Positions 17,801 through 27,500 of a DNA stretch of 64,000 bases are shown here, one piece after another; within the stretch, counting starts at the first letter, position 1, and every line of letters starts with the position of its first letter. The notes under the pieces were generated by a model. That model did no database searches. It was not told the origin of the DNA and worked only from the letters and a program-made list of their open reading frames with translations. A program made the position numbers and the translations under genes. Origin of the DNA: Streptomyces sp. NBC_00775. GTDB taxonomy: Bacteria > Actinomycetota > Actinomycetes > Streptomycetales > Streptomycetaceae. The stretch is from the NCBI RefSeq assembly GCF_036347135.1, contig NZ_CP108938.1:9052001-9116000 (forward strand), in the 5' to 3' direction.

Positions 17801-19488
17801 CCGACGACGTACCGGAGGACGAGACAGGCGCGTCGAAGTCGTCGCTGCCCGCCCTGCGTGAGGCCTACCGGGCCGCCTCCCAGCTGTACGAGAAGGTCGG
17901 CGTCGGCGCCGACCTGCGGGCCGAGCAGGCGCGGGCCGAGAGCGACGCGAGCGCGGCGCTGGCCGAGTGGGACCGGCTCAGCAACAAGGTGCGGACACGG
18001 GCGGCGCAGCTCCTGGAGTCGCCGGACGGTTCCGATGGGCCCTCCCGGCAGGCCGCCGCCGCGCGTGCGGAGGAGCTCGTGCAGCTCCTGGAGACCCGGA
18101 TGTCCACCGCGAGCGAGCAGCTCGGACGCCTGCGCGGCGAGGCCGAGCGCCACGCACCCGAGGACGGCGAGGCCCACACCGAGCTTCCGGAGGAGCTGCT
18201 TCCGCGCGATGCCGAGCACGCACAGAGCCTGCTGCGTACCGCCACCGCCGAACTCGCCTCCCGTGCCGAAGCGTTGAGCCAGGCGCGCGAGGCGCACGCC
18301 GAACTGCTCGACGCCCACCGTGCCGCCGAGGATGCCGCCGGTGGCTTCGACGAGACGGCCGCCCTGCTCAGGGACCTGCTGCGGGAGCACGCCGACGAGG
18401 AGCAGGAGGAGCCGGAGCCCTATCCCGGCACCCTCGAAGAGGCCCGGCACTCCGCCGCCGAGGCCCGCCGCTCGCTGCGCGGCTGCGCCGCCGACCTCTC
18501 CGCCGCCGAGGGCGCCGTGCGCGAGGCGAGCGACATCCTCGTCCGGCATGCCAACTCCACGCGCTACGAGCAGGTGCGCACCCCCGCGCGGCAGCAGATC
18601 CGTGAGTTGCCCGCCTCCGCGCTGCCCGAGCACGCCCAGAAGTGGGCGGACGCGTTCGCGCCCCGACTGCGGGTGCTGACGGACGAGTTGGAGCAGTTGG
18701 AGCGCAACCGGGACTCGATCGTGGACCGGCTGCGCGGGCTCGTGGAATCGGCTCTTGCCACGCTGCGGTCCGCTCAGCGGCTCTCCCGGCTTCCCGAGGG
18801 GCTCGGCGAGTGGTCCGGGCAGGAGTTCCTGCGCATCCGCTTCGAGGAGCCCGACCAGGCGACGCTCACCGAGCGGCTCGGCGAGGTCGTCGACGAGGCC
18901 ACCCGCGCGGCGGTCAAGAAGAACTCCGACATGCGGCGTGACGGGATGTCGTTGCTGCTGCGCGGGGTCAGCGCCGCGTTGCAGCCGAAGGGCATCGCCG
19001 TGGAGATCTTGAAGCCGGATGCCGTACTGCGTGCCGAGCGCGTCCCCGTCGGGCAGATGGGCGACGTCTTCTCCGGCGGCCAGCTGCTCACCGCGGCCAT
19101 CGCGCTGTACTGCACGATGGCCGCGCTGCGCAGCAACGACCGGGGCCGCGACAAGCACCGCCATGCCGGCACGCTCTTCCTCGACAACCCCATCGGGCGC
19201 GCCAACGCGACGTACCTGCTGGAGTTGCAGAGGGCCGTGTCCGACGCGCTCGGCGTCCAACTCCTCTACACCACCGGCCTGTTCGACACGACCGCGCTCG
19301 CCGAGTTCCCCCTCGTCATCCGGCTGCGCAACGACGCAGACCTGCGCGCCGGGCTGAAATACATCAGCGTCGAGGAACACCTCCGGCCGGGACTGCCGCA
19401 GCAGACCTCAGCCGCGGAGGACGATTCGGTACACAGTGAGATCACGGCGACGAGGATGTTCAAAAGGCCCGCGCCAAGCGCCTCATAA
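14851..19488 (+). CDS. SMC-like ATPase (MukB/JetC-type), 1545 aa
   Basis: The N-terminal ATPase half has a Walker A loop LENGGGKSVLL at about 63-73. Two long Ala/Glu/Arg-rich coiled-coil arms follow (roughly 270-650 and 810-1320), separated by a globular segment at about 690-800 that includes GWRYLAQAVDPVDHARVL and DGVIITDPDTHARA, a likely hinge. The C-terminal half carries the ABC signature FSGGQLLTAAIAL (about 1407-1419) and a Walker B TLFLDNP (about 1441-1447). Size matches MukB-type rather than ordinary SMC proteins. It probably organises or surveys DNA together with the two preceding gene products. No JetD-type nuclease gene follows. The residue after the Walker B Asp is Asn rather than the usual Glu. 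Confidence 0.85.
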   Translation: MYELSRVRLYSIGPAGARYADTVLDLRGVGEPVPDPAPTQAEFFEEEPVGPPRRPAPAGVLFLENGGGKSVLLKLIFSVMLPGHRNTLGGASSGVLRKFLLADDCGHVALEWQHTLTGECVVVGKVSEWRGRQVSNDPRKFAEAWYSFRPGPGLSLDNLPVAEATAVRPSVEGASGAQGRRRTMKGFRDAITEAGKAYPHLEVHWEEIHDRWNEHLTDLGLDPELFRYQREMNADEGEAAGLFAVKKDSDFTDLLLRAVTDTRDTDGLADLVGGFGNKLGRRAELIAERDFTAGSVDLLGRIVEAAEARARTRDIHAGAERRTRTLARRLSARAVQERVRAGELAQRVTAAAYAVTHAEGARERSSLIAAELAYRHASLALAGAEKSAAAQKRELADARTLHSAWQAAEAVLRHRAAADRSARVAAAILEAERDAAPALAARARAAVDLVRALHRAAEGAEALANEEEERSAGLQEIGSTAYADSTAAATAAQRARSEVGHLRQRLSEVEQETAEAVRAGWLDDSAPDADPARAALAASDAEKTAVAAWDTAREASRRASEHAREAASAESRAELTAARAADAATAAELAYDGERRTAEALAGEERLAELLSLPGSGVRHGVPQPRRDEEADSSASPGGAPFTPEELDHYADELRELLDDGVASAERQLFELRTAAADDARILGALGDGGLLPPGPDVLATVEYLGEHGIPALPGWRYLAQAVDPVDHARVLAARPELVDGVIITDPDTHARAREALSDAALLPRSAVAVGTAAALLAPTPAPDAGDGDVFLVPPNPAMHDEHAADEERQALRTRATQRDEEIRTLAARLGKDRELAARLASWRTGCPAGRLVELATAAGDARAFAEEAEAELAEARTVRAEADEAAAEAAHVRDERQEAAQRARRAADALAGLAYRLRERAGWQVKVRELADEATESEARAQVCLERARAADEDRRAAQRAADDARRTARALRAERAEIAGAPDDVPEDETGASKSSLPALREAYRAASQLYEKVGVGADLRAEQARAESDASAALAEWDRLSNKVRTRAAQLLESPDGSDGPSRQAAAARAEELVQLLETRMSTASEQLGRLRGEAERHAPEDGEAHTELPEELLPRDAEHAQSLLRTATAELASRAEALSQAREAHAELLDAHRAAEDAAGGFDETAALLRDLLREHADEEQEEPEPYPGTLEEARHSAAEARRSLRGCAADLSAAEGAVREASDILVRHANSTRYEQVRTPARQQIRELPASALPEHAQKWADAFAPRLRVLTDELEQLERNRDSIVDRLRGLVESALATLRSAQRLSRLPEGLGEWSGQEFLRIRFEEPDQATLTERLGEVVDEATRAAVKKNSDMRRDGMSLLLRGVSAALQPKGIAVEILKPDAVLRAERVPVGQMGDVFSGGQLLTAAIALYCTMAALRSNDRGRDKHRHAGTLFLDNPIGRANATYLLELQRAVSDALGVQLLYTTGLFDTTALAEFPLVIRLRNDADLRAGLKYISVEEHLRPGLPQQTSAAEDDSVHSEITATRMFKRPAPSAS

Positions 19489-19535
19489 GGGGCGCGAGGA
19501 GCTGCGCGCCCAGCCACAAGCGGCCCGCAGGGCAG
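19489..19535. repeat. Dispersed intergenic repeat, short variant in the opposite orientation
   Basis: GGGGCGCGAGGAGCTGCGCG followed by CCAGCCACAAGCGGCCCGCAG is a shortened, reverse-oriented relative of the elements at 13803 and 60781 (shared GGGGCGCG, GCGC-CCAGC and CCCGC blocks). It begins directly after the stop codon of the SMC-like gene. Confidence 0.5.
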
Positions 19536-19643
19536 GCCCGGTGGGCTGGCGGCACTGTGACGACGCATCCAGGGATGCCCTCTTGGGCCGTGACGAGAGC
19601 GGCAGCTCTTGGTCGTGGTCAAGAGGGGCGCCCCAGGTCGTGC

Positions 19644-20276
19644 CTAGGAGTGCGACAACTGACTGGCCCCGCCGCCCTGGCGACGTATCCGCTCCTGCGC
19701 GCGCTCCGCGGCCCGCGTCTGTCGCTTGGCCTTGCGTCGCTCGCGTCGCAGGGTCCGGGCGGTGCTGCTCGGTTCCGACACCACTCCGTTGCGCTGGTTC
19801 CACACCTGTCGTGTGACCCAGACGTCGAGGGCGGCCCAGGTGGCCACCACCGTGCTGCCCACACTGCTCAGGACCATGGGGAAGGCCAGCCACGATCCAG
19901 CGACGGTGCACAGGAAGGCCACCACCGCCTGCGTGAGCGTCACGGCGATGATGATCACCGCCCGCACGGCCGCCGTACGCACCGGATCGGGCAACCGCCG
20001 TTTGCGCGCGGGCTCCTCGATCCACAACGGCCGGTAGTACCCCTCCTCTTCGTACCCTTCCGCCGCGACGCCTCGCTCAGCGGCCCGGCCGCGCTCGCTC
20101 ATGACAGCGCCCTGACCGTCCGGCTCGTCTCGACCGCGCGTCGCGTCGCGCCGCTCAGCCAACTGACCGCGTCCGTCCGCCGGAATGTCGCGATCCGGTG
20201 CCTGAGTGGCCGGTCGTGCCACCTCGGGGCTCGCCACCCCAGTCCCGAGCGTCCCGTGCCGCTCCGCCGTGCCCAT
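19644..20276 (-). CDS. Membrane protein of unknown function
   Basis: The strongly supported part runs from ATG 20102 to 19644 (about 152 residues): an acidic/Tyr-rich head (EEEGYYRPLWIEEP), two hydrophobic segments (AVRAVIIIAVTLTQAVVAFL and WLAFPMVLSSVGSTVVATWAAL), and a very basic tail (RRERRKAKRQTRAAERAQERIRR). ATG 20276 with GGGGAG upstream would add 58 charged, poorly biased residues, and ATG 20324 is also possible. It lies tail-to-tail with the SMC operon and divergent from the conservon. I do not recognise a family; the basic tail may bind nucleic acid or lipid head groups. Confidence 0.65.
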   Translation of the reverse strand: MGTAERHGTLGTGVASPEVARPATQAPDRDIPADGRGQLAERRDATRGRDEPDGQGAVMSERGRAAERGVAAEGYEEEGYYRPLWIEEPARKRRLPDPVRTAAVRAVIIIAVTLTQAVVAFLCTVAGSWLAFPMVLSSVGSTVVATWAALDVWVTRQVWNQRNGVVSEPSSTARTLRRERRKAKRQTRAAERAQERIRRQGGGASQLSHS

Positions 20277-20700
20277 CAACTCGTCACTCCCCACCGCCCA
20301 GCAGGCCCCTCGCACTGGTGTCATGCGACACCGGCTCCCCAGTGGCTGCCCGGCTTGCGCTGTTTTACGCCGCCTGGACGCGGCATGCGGCCCCTGCGGC
20401 CGATTCCGCCCCCAATTCCCGTACAGAAAGACGAACGGCGCGCCTTGAAGATTCCCGACGAGCGAAAAAATCAGGCCAACTGACCAAGTTCACCGCTCCG
20501 ATGGGATCCGGCCCCAAGCGCCGATTTCGGTCAGGCAATCTCCCCCAATGAACGGACAACTGCCCATGTCTCGTTCCCATCCCGCCGGAGCTGCGTCCGG
20601 ACAGCGCTTCGAGTTACCTGTGCGTCGGTAGTAGGCTCACGCCGTTTGTTGACGCACATGTGTACCCCCCGGGCCGGAGGGGGTCGAGCTGGGGGAGGCC
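20277..20700. other. Upstream region of the conservon operon
   Basis: About 420 nt between divergent genes. GGTAGTAGGCTCAC near 20625-20640 contains a TAGGCT that could be a -10 box, and GGGGGAGG lies just before the cvnA ATG. The rest shows no convincing gene. Confidence 0.4.
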
Positions 20701-23652
20701 ATGCGCTTTCGCGGGAAGTCCATCCGCCGGAAGATCGTGGCGCTGCTCCTCGTGCCGCTGGTGTCCTTGACCGCGATCTGGGCCTTCGCGACCGTGCTCA
20801 CGGGGCGCGCGGCCAACCAACTGTTCAACGTGGCCGACATCGTGGAGAAGATCGGCTATCCCACCGAGGACGCCGTCCGGGTCCTCCAGCAGGAACGCCG
20901 CCAGACTCTTGTCTATCTGGCCGATCCGCGCGCCTCCGACGCGCTCGCGGCGCTCAAGCGCAGCCGGACCGCCACTGACAGCGTCGTGGCGAAGGTCCGC
21001 AAGAACTCCAAGGACGAGGACCTGCGCGAGGAGATGGGCGGGGGTACCTCGGAGCGCCTCACCGCCATCCTGGACGCCGTCGACGGAATCGACTCGCTGC
21101 GCCACAGCGTCGAGGAGGGCACCGTCAACCGGTCCCAGGCCCTCGACCAGTACAACCGTCTGATCGACCCCTGTTACGTCCTGATGGCCAACCTTCATGT
21201 GCTCGACGATGTCGAGATGGACAAGCAGGGCCGCGCCCTCGTCAACGTCGCCCGAGCCCGCGAGCTGCTCTCCCGCGAGGACGCCCTCCTCGGCTCCGCG
21301 CTCGTCGCGGGCCGCATCACCCGCGACGAGATCCGCGACATCTCCGACCTCGTCGCCCAGCGCACGCTGCTCTACGACATCAGCCTGCCGCTGCTGCCCT
21401 CCTCGGAACGCGAACGCTTCCAGCGCTACTGGAAGAACGCCGACACGGCGCCCCTGCGCGTCGCCGAGCAGTCCGTCGTCAACTCCGCCGCCGGCTCGCC
21501 GCGTGGCGTCACCGCGAAGAGCTGGGACAACGCGGCCGGACATGTGCTCGACGACCTCGGCAAGCTCGACGACAAGGCGGGCGACCGCTACCAGGACCGG
21601 GTCCAGCCCGTGGCCATGGGCGTCATCGTCAAGGCGGTCGTCGCGGGCGTCATCGGGCTCATCGCTCTGCTGGTCTCGCTCGTGATGTCCGTACGCATCG
21701 GCCGGAGCCTCATCCGCGACCTGCGCCGACTGCGACTGGAGGCCCACGAGGCGTCCGGTGTCCGGCTGCCCAGCGTGATGCGCCGCCTGTCCGCCGGCGA
21801 ACAGGTCGACGTCGAGACCGAGGTTCCGCGCCTGGAATACGACAAGAACGAGATCGGCGAGGTCGGCCAGGCCCTCAACACCCTCCAACGCGCCGCCGTC
21901 GAGGCCGCGGTCAAGCAGTCCGAACTGCGCGACGGCGTCTCCGAGGTCTTCGTCAACCTCGCGCGCCGCAGTCAGGTCCTGCTCCACAAGCAGCTCACCC
22001 TGCTCGACACCATGGAGCGCAGGACCGAGGACACCGACGAACTCGCCGACCTGTTCCGCCTCGACCACCTGACCACCCGCATGCGCCGCCATGCCGAGGG
22101 CCTGGTCATCCTCTCCGGCGCCGCCCCGTCCCGGCAGTGGCGCAAGCCCGTACAGCTCATGGACATCGTCCGCGCCGCCGTCGCGGAGGTCGAGGACTAC
22201 GAGCGCATCGAGGTACGACGGCTGCCGCGCGTCGCCGTCACGGGACCCGCGGTCGCCGACCTCACCCACCTCGTGGCCGAACTCCTGGAGAACGCCACGG
22301 TGTTCTCGCCACCGCACACGGCCGTTCAGGTCCTCGGTGAGCGCGTTGCCAACGGCTTCACCCTGGAGATCCACGACCGCGGCCTGGGCATGGCCGCCGA
22401 GGCGCTCCTCGACGCCAACCTGCGGCTCGCCGAGACTCCCGAGTTCGAACTCTCCGACACCGACAGGCTCGGCCTGTTCGTGGTCAGCCGGCTCGCCCAG
22501 CGGCAGAACGTCCGCGTCTCCCTCCAGCCCTCCCCGTACGGCGGTACCACCGCGGTCGTGTTCATCCCCGACGTGCTCCTCACCGACGACGTCCCGGACA
22601 CCAACGGCATCGGCTTCCGCCTCGACCGCACGTTGCCCACGAAGGAGGGCGAGACCGAGGAGGGCCGCAAGGCGGCGCTCTCCCAGGTGCCGGTACGGCT
22701 CCCGGGCCTGCCCGCCTCGATCCTGGACGGTCCGGTCGAACTGGAGGCGCCGGTCGACCTGGATACCCTCACCGGTTTCCCGGGCGCCCTCGACGACGAG
22801 GACAGCGAGCGCGGCGGTCTGTTCCGGCCTCGTCGCTCCATAGCCGGTGTTCCGGGCGAGCTGCAGCACGCCCACGACGGCCTTGGCGAGCCCGCCCGCT
22901 CCGGTGACGACGACCTTCCGGGTGCCGCGCCGGTCCCGCTGCCGAGGCGCAGGACACCCAAGCTCGTCAGCTCGCACGGGCGCCCTGTGACCCAGACGAG
23001 GTCCCGGCGCGACGAGGCGGACGGGGAGTTCACCGAGGACTTCGACCCGCTGCACAGCCTGGAGCCGGTGCAGAACCTGGGACCCGTGGGGAGCCCGGAG
23101 CCGGTGGAGCGCGGCGCGGTGGAAATCGGCGGCGCGAAGCCGCTGCCGGCCCGGCGCGGTGAGCGCGGTGAGACCCCGGCCCGGCGTGGCGGCGAGCGCC
23201 CCGAGGCCTCGGGCCTTCGCGACGCTTCGGGAGTGCGAGGAGCGGCCGGCCTTCGCGAGGCGCCCGCTCTCCGTGAGGCGCGCGGCCATGGAGACGCCCC
23301 CGCCCTCCCCAGGCGCACCCGGCGCACCACCGCGTCGCCGAGCACGGACGAGACCACCCCGCGCTCCGACGCCACGACGGGAGAGGCAGAATCAGGCATG
23401 GGCCCGCTGCCCCGCCGTGTCCGACAGGCCAATCTGGCCCCGCAGTTGAAGGACGGCCCCGAACGGCGCACCGAGCGCGACAAGGACCGCACCGGCACAG
23501 GAGCGGACCTCGCCGAGCGCGACGCGGACGAGGTGCGCAACCGGATGGCCTCGCTCCAGCGGGGCTGGCAGCGGGGCCGCGAGGAGAACGCCGCGGGCGA
23601 CGAGGCCCAGGACGGCACAGCAAGAGGAACGACAAAGGGGGATGGTCGATGA
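20701..23652 (+). CDS. cvnA: Conservon sensor histidine kinase (CvnA-type)
   Basis: 983 residues, ATG 20701 with GGGAGG. A membrane helix at about 13-32, a roughly 270-residue extracellular nitrate/nitrite-sensor-like helical domain, a second helix at about 307-330, a HAMP-like linker, then a kinase core whose N box (AELLENATVFSPP, about 525) and G1 box (DRGLGM, about 559) bind ATP. There is no canonical H box, as is usual for Cvn kinases. From about residue 640 the tail is disordered, Pro/Arg-rich and repetitive (LRDASGVRGAAGLREAPALRE). It signals through the roadblock, DUF742 and GTPase partners encoded downstream and overlaps cvnB by ATGA. Confidence 0.92.
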   Translation: MRFRGKSIRRKIVALLLVPLVSLTAIWAFATVLTGRAANQLFNVADIVEKIGYPTEDAVRVLQQERRQTLVYLADPRASDALAALKRSRTATDSVVAKVRKNSKDEDLREEMGGGTSERLTAILDAVDGIDSLRHSVEEGTVNRSQALDQYNRLIDPCYVLMANLHVLDDVEMDKQGRALVNVARARELLSREDALLGSALVAGRITRDEIRDISDLVAQRTLLYDISLPLLPSSERERFQRYWKNADTAPLRVAEQSVVNSAAGSPRGVTAKSWDNAAGHVLDDLGKLDDKAGDRYQDRVQPVAMGVIVKAVVAGVIGLIALLVSLVMSVRIGRSLIRDLRRLRLEAHEASGVRLPSVMRRLSAGEQVDVETEVPRLEYDKNEIGEVGQALNTLQRAAVEAAVKQSELRDGVSEVFVNLARRSQVLLHKQLTLLDTMERRTEDTDELADLFRLDHLTTRMRRHAEGLVILSGAAPSRQWRKPVQLMDIVRAAVAEVEDYERIEVRRLPRVAVTGPAVADLTHLVAELLENATVFSPPHTAVQVLGERVANGFTLEIHDRGLGMAAEALLDANLRLAETPEFELSDTDRLGLFVVSRLAQRQNVRVSLQPSPYGGTTAVVFIPDVLLTDDVPDTNGIGFRLDRTLPTKEGETEEGRKAALSQVPVRLPGLPASILDGPVELEAPVDLDTLTGFPGALDDEDSERGGLFRPRRSIAGVPGELQHAHDGLGEPARSGDDDLPGAAPVPLPRRRTPKLVSSHGRPVTQTRSRRDEADGEFTEDFDPLHSLEPVQNLGPVGSPEPVERGAVEIGGAKPLPARRGERGETPARRGGERPEASGLRDASGVRGAAGLREAPALREARGHGDAPALPRRTRRTTASPSTDETTPRSDATTGEAESGMGPLPRRVRQANLAPQLKDGPERRTERDKDRTGTGADLAERDADEVRNRMASLQRGWQRGREENAAGDEAQDGTARGTTKGDGR

Positions 23653-24089
23653 CCGCACCGAAGGCCGCAGGGCCCACCACGACCAGCAAGGCGACAGGCG
23701 AGCTGAACTGGCTTCTCGACGAACTGGTGGACCGCGTCGCCAGCATCCGCAAGGCGATCGTGCTGTCCGGCGACGGCCTTCCCACCGGGGCCTCCAAGGA
23801 CCTGACCCGGGAGGACAGCGAGCACCTGGCCGCCGTCGCGTCCGGCTTCCACAGCCTCGCCAAGGGCGTCGGCCGCCACTTCGAGGCGGGCAGCGTACGG
23901 CAGACCGTCGTCGAACTCGACGAGGCCTTCCTGTTCGTCACTGCCGCCGGTGACGGCAGCTGCCTTGCCGTCCTCTCGGACGCAGACTCCGACGTCGGGC
24001 AGGTCGCATACGAAATGACGCTCCTGGTCAAGCGGGTCGGCGTACATCTGGCCGCCGCTCCACGCACCGATCTGCCTTCGGGCGGGTAG
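23649..24089 (+). CDS. cvnB: Roadblock/LC7 protein (CvnB-type)
   Basis: 146 residues, starting inside the cvnA stop (ATGA). The roadblock fold is clear: LNWLLDELVDRVASIRKAIVLSGDGLPTG at the N-terminus (interrupted here for length), SGFHSLAKGVGRHF, and the strand pair FLFVTAAGDGSCLAVLSD. In conservons this protein associates with the kinase and modulates the GTPase, by analogy with eukaryotic dynein light chain-like regulators. Cytoplasmic, no membrane segment. Confidence 0.93.
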   Translation: MTAPKAAGPTTTSKATGELNWLLDELVDRVASIRKAIVLSGDGLPTGASKDLTREDSEHLAAVASGFHSLAKGVGRHFEAGSVRQTVVELDEAFLFVTAAGDGSCLAVLSDADSDVGQVAYEMTLLVKRVGVHLAAAPRTDLPSGG

Positions 24090-24098
24090 TGGGATGAC

Positions 24099-24500
24099 AT
24101 GAGCGTGAGCGGAGACGGTCAGGGAAGACGCCACTGGTTCGACGACGAGGCCGGACCGGTGGTCCGTCCGTACGCCATGACACGGGGGCGCACCACCAGC
24201 CCGGCCCAGCACCGCCTCGATCTGATCGCGGTGGTCGTCACCGAACCGCACGCCGACGACCCCGAAGCGGACCAGACGCTGTCCCCGGAACACGTGGACA
24301 TCGTCGAACTCTGCCGCGACGCCCCTCAGTCGGTCGCCGAACTCGCCGCCGAGCTCGACCTGCCCATTGGAGTGGTCCGGGTCCTCATCGGGGACCTGGT
24401 GGACGACGAAATGGTCCATGTGACACGGCCCGTACCCCCTGCCGAACTGCCGGACGAGAGTATTCTGCGCGACGTGATCAACGGCCTCCGGGCGCTCTGA
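24099..24500 (+). CDS. cvnC: DUF742 protein (CvnC-type)
   Basis: 133 residues, 9 nt after cvnB. The hallmark RPYAMTRGRTTS appears near residue 23, followed by a winged-helix-like region (CRDAPQSVAELAAELDLPIGVVRVL, split here; GDLVDDEMVHV) and the C-terminal ILRDVINGLRAL. Companion of CvnA and CvnB in the membrane-proximal complex. Normally the GTPase gene cvnD follows at once; here an oxoprolinase-like gene intervenes. Confidence 0.93.
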   Translation: MSVSGDGQGRRHWFDDEAGPVVRPYAMTRGRTTSPAQHRLDLIAVVVTEPHADDPEADQTLSPEHVDIVELCRDAPQSVAELAAELDLPIGVVRVLIGDLVDDEMVHVTRPVPPAELPDESILRDVINGLRAL

Positions 24501-24524
24501 GCAGGGCGGAAGCGGGGAACAGAC

Positions 24525-27500
24525 GTGACAGGCTGGCAGTTCTGGGTCGATCGAGGCGGCACCTTCACCGATATCGTCGCGCGCCGCCCGGACGGCCGCC
24601 TGCTCACGCACAAGCTGCTCTCCGAGAATCCCGCCAGATACGCCGATGCGGCGGTCGCGGGCGTGCGCGAGCTCCTCGATGGCGACGATGGCGCGGGCGG
24701 TGACGGCAAGGGCGCCGCGGGCGCGCACATCGAGGCCGTCCGTATGGGCACCACCGTCGCCACCAACGCGCTCCTGGAACGCAAGGGCGAGCGCACCCTC
24801 CTCGTCGTCACCCGCGGCTTCCGTGACGCCCTGCGCATCGCCTACCAGAACCGGCCCCGCATCTTCGCCCGGGCGATCGAACTGCCCGAGCTGCTGTACG
24901 AGCGTGTCGTCGAGGTCGACGAGCGGATCGCCGCCGACGGTACGGTGCTGCGCGCGCCCGATCTGGAGGCACTCGCAGGGCCCCTCCAGGAGGCCTACGA
25001 CTCCGGGATCCGCGCCGTCGCCGTCGTCTGCATGCACAGCTACCTCCACCCCGCCCACGAACAGGCCGTCGGCGAGCTGGCCGCCCGCACCGGGTTCCCG
25101 CAGATCTCGCTCTCCAGCGAGGTCAGCCCGCTGATGAAGCTCGTCCCACGCGGTGACACGGCCGTCGTCGACGCCTATCTGTCGCCCGTGCTGCGCCGCT
25201 ACGTCCAGCGCGTCGCCGACGAACTCCAGGGCGTGCGGCTGATGTTCATGCAGTCCAACGGGGGGCTCGCCGAAGCGGGCCAGTTCCGGGGCAAGGACGC
25301 CATCCTGTCCGGGCCCGCCGGCGGCATCGTCGGCATGGCCCGGATGTCGCAGCTCGCCGGCTTCGACCGCGTCATCGGCTTCGACATGGGTGGCACGTCC
25401 ACGGACGTCTCGCACTTCGCGGGCGAGTACGAGCGGGTCTTCACCACCCAGATCGCCGGAGTCCGGCTGCGCGCGCCCATGCTGGACATCCACACCGTCG
25501 CCGCGGGCGGCGGCTCGGTACTGCACTTCGACGGCTCCCGCTACCGCGTGGGCCCCGATTCGGCGGGCGCCGCCCCAGGGCCTGCCTGCTACCGCGGCGG
25601 CGGCCCGCTCACCGTCACCGACGCCAACGTCACGCTCGGCCGCATCCAACCCGCCCACTTCCCAGCGGTGTTCGGCCCCCATGGCGACCAGCCCCTCGAC
25701 GACACCCTGGTCCGCGACCGGTTCACCGCCCTCGCGCGCGAGATCCGGGAGCAGAGCGGCGACGACCGTACCCCTGAGCAGGTCGCCGAGGGCTACCTCC
25801 AGATCGCCGTGGCCAATATCGCCAACGCTGTCAAGCGGATCTCGGTGCAGAAGGGCCACGATGTCACCCGGTACGTGCTGACCACCTTCGGCGGCGCGGG
25901 CGGCCAGCACGCGTGCATGGTCGCCGACTCGCTCGGCATCCGCACCGTCCTCGTTCCGCCCATGGCCGGTGTCCTCTCCGCCCTCGGAATCGGACTCGCC
26001 GACACGACGGCCATGCGTGAACAGTCCGTGGAAGCGCCGCTGGAAGCTTCCTCGATGCCCGGCGTCCTCAAGACCGCCGACGACCTGGAGGGCGCCGCCC
26101 GCGCCGAACTGCTCGCCGAGGACGTGCCCGAGGACCGCATCCGGGTCACCCGCCGCGCCCAGCTCCGCTATGACGGCACGGACACAGCGCTCACCGTCGA
26201 GCTCAGCGAGCCCGACACCATGACCCACGCCTTCGAAGGACGCCATCGCGCCACCTACTCCTTCACCCTCGACCGCCCGGTCGTCGTGGAAGCCCTCTCC
26301 GTAGAAGCCACCGGTCTCACCGAACCCCCCGATCTCTCTGCCCTCGCTCCCTATGAAGCCGCCCTCGAAGGCAGCTCCGCTGCGCAAGGCCCCTCCGCCG
26401 CCCCGGAGACGGTGAGCCTCCACACGGGCGGCGCCTGGCGCGACGTGCCCCTGCACCGCCGCGAGGAACTCCCGCCCGGCGAGACCGTGACCGGACCCGC
26501 GATCATCACCGAGGCCGGTGCGACGACCGTCGTCGACGACGGCTGGCGGGCCGCGACGACCGATGACGGGCATCTGGTCATGGAACGCGTCGCGGTTACG
26601 CAGAGTTCCGATCTCGGCACGGAAGCGGACCCGGTTCTCCTGGAGGTCTTCAACAACCTCTTCATGTCCATCGCCGAACAGATGGGCGCCCGCCTGGAGT
26701 CCACCGCCCAGTCGGTCAACATCAAGGAGCGCCTGGACTTCTCCTGCGCCCTCTTCGATCCCGACGGCAGTCTTGTCGCCAACGCCCCGCACATCCCTGT
26801 CCACTTGGGCTCGATGGGCACGAGCGTCAAGGAAGTCATCAGGCGGCGCGGCGACAGCATGCGGCCGGGCGACACCTACGCGGTCAACGACCCGTACCAC
26901 GGCGGCACACACCTCCCCGACGTCACCGTGATCACCCCGGTCTTCGACACGGAGGGTGAGCGAATCCTCTTCTACGTGGCCTCGCGGGGTCACCACGCCG
27001 AGATCGGCGGCATCGCGCCGGGCTCCATGCCCGCGAACAGCCGCACCATCGACGAGGAGGGCATCCTCTTCGACAACTGGCTGCTGGCCGAGAACGGCCG
27101 CTTCCGCGAGGCCGAGACCCTGGCCCTGCTCACCGCGGCGCCCTACCCCTCGCGCAACCCGAAGACCAACCTCGCCGACCTGCGCGCCCAGATCGCCGCC
27201 AACCAGAAGGGCGTCGACGAAGTCGCCCGCATGATCGAGGACTTCGGGCTCGATGTCGTCCAGGCGTATATGAAGCACGTCCAGGACAACGCGGAAGAGG
27301 CGGTGCGGCGCGTTGTCGACACCCTTGAAGACGGTGAGTTCGCTTACGAGACCGACTCCGGGGCGGTCATCAGAGTCCGCGTCTCCGTAGACCGCGAAAA
27401 ACGCTCCGCCACCGTCGACTTCACGGGCACCTCCCCGCAGCTCACCACCAACTTCAATGCCCCGTTCGCGGTGGTCAACGCCGCCGTCCTGTACGTCTTC

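Noticed and set aside
14833..19380. Minus-strand open frame of about 1500 codons opposite the SMC-like gene
   Set aside because: The plus strand has Walker A, SGGQ and coiled-coil features; the antisense translation is low-complexity Gly/Arg/Val.
19489..20325. Search for a JetD/MksG-type nuclease after the SMC triad
   Set aside because: The only gene here is a minus-strand two-helix membrane protein; no toprim-like or nuclease motif is present.
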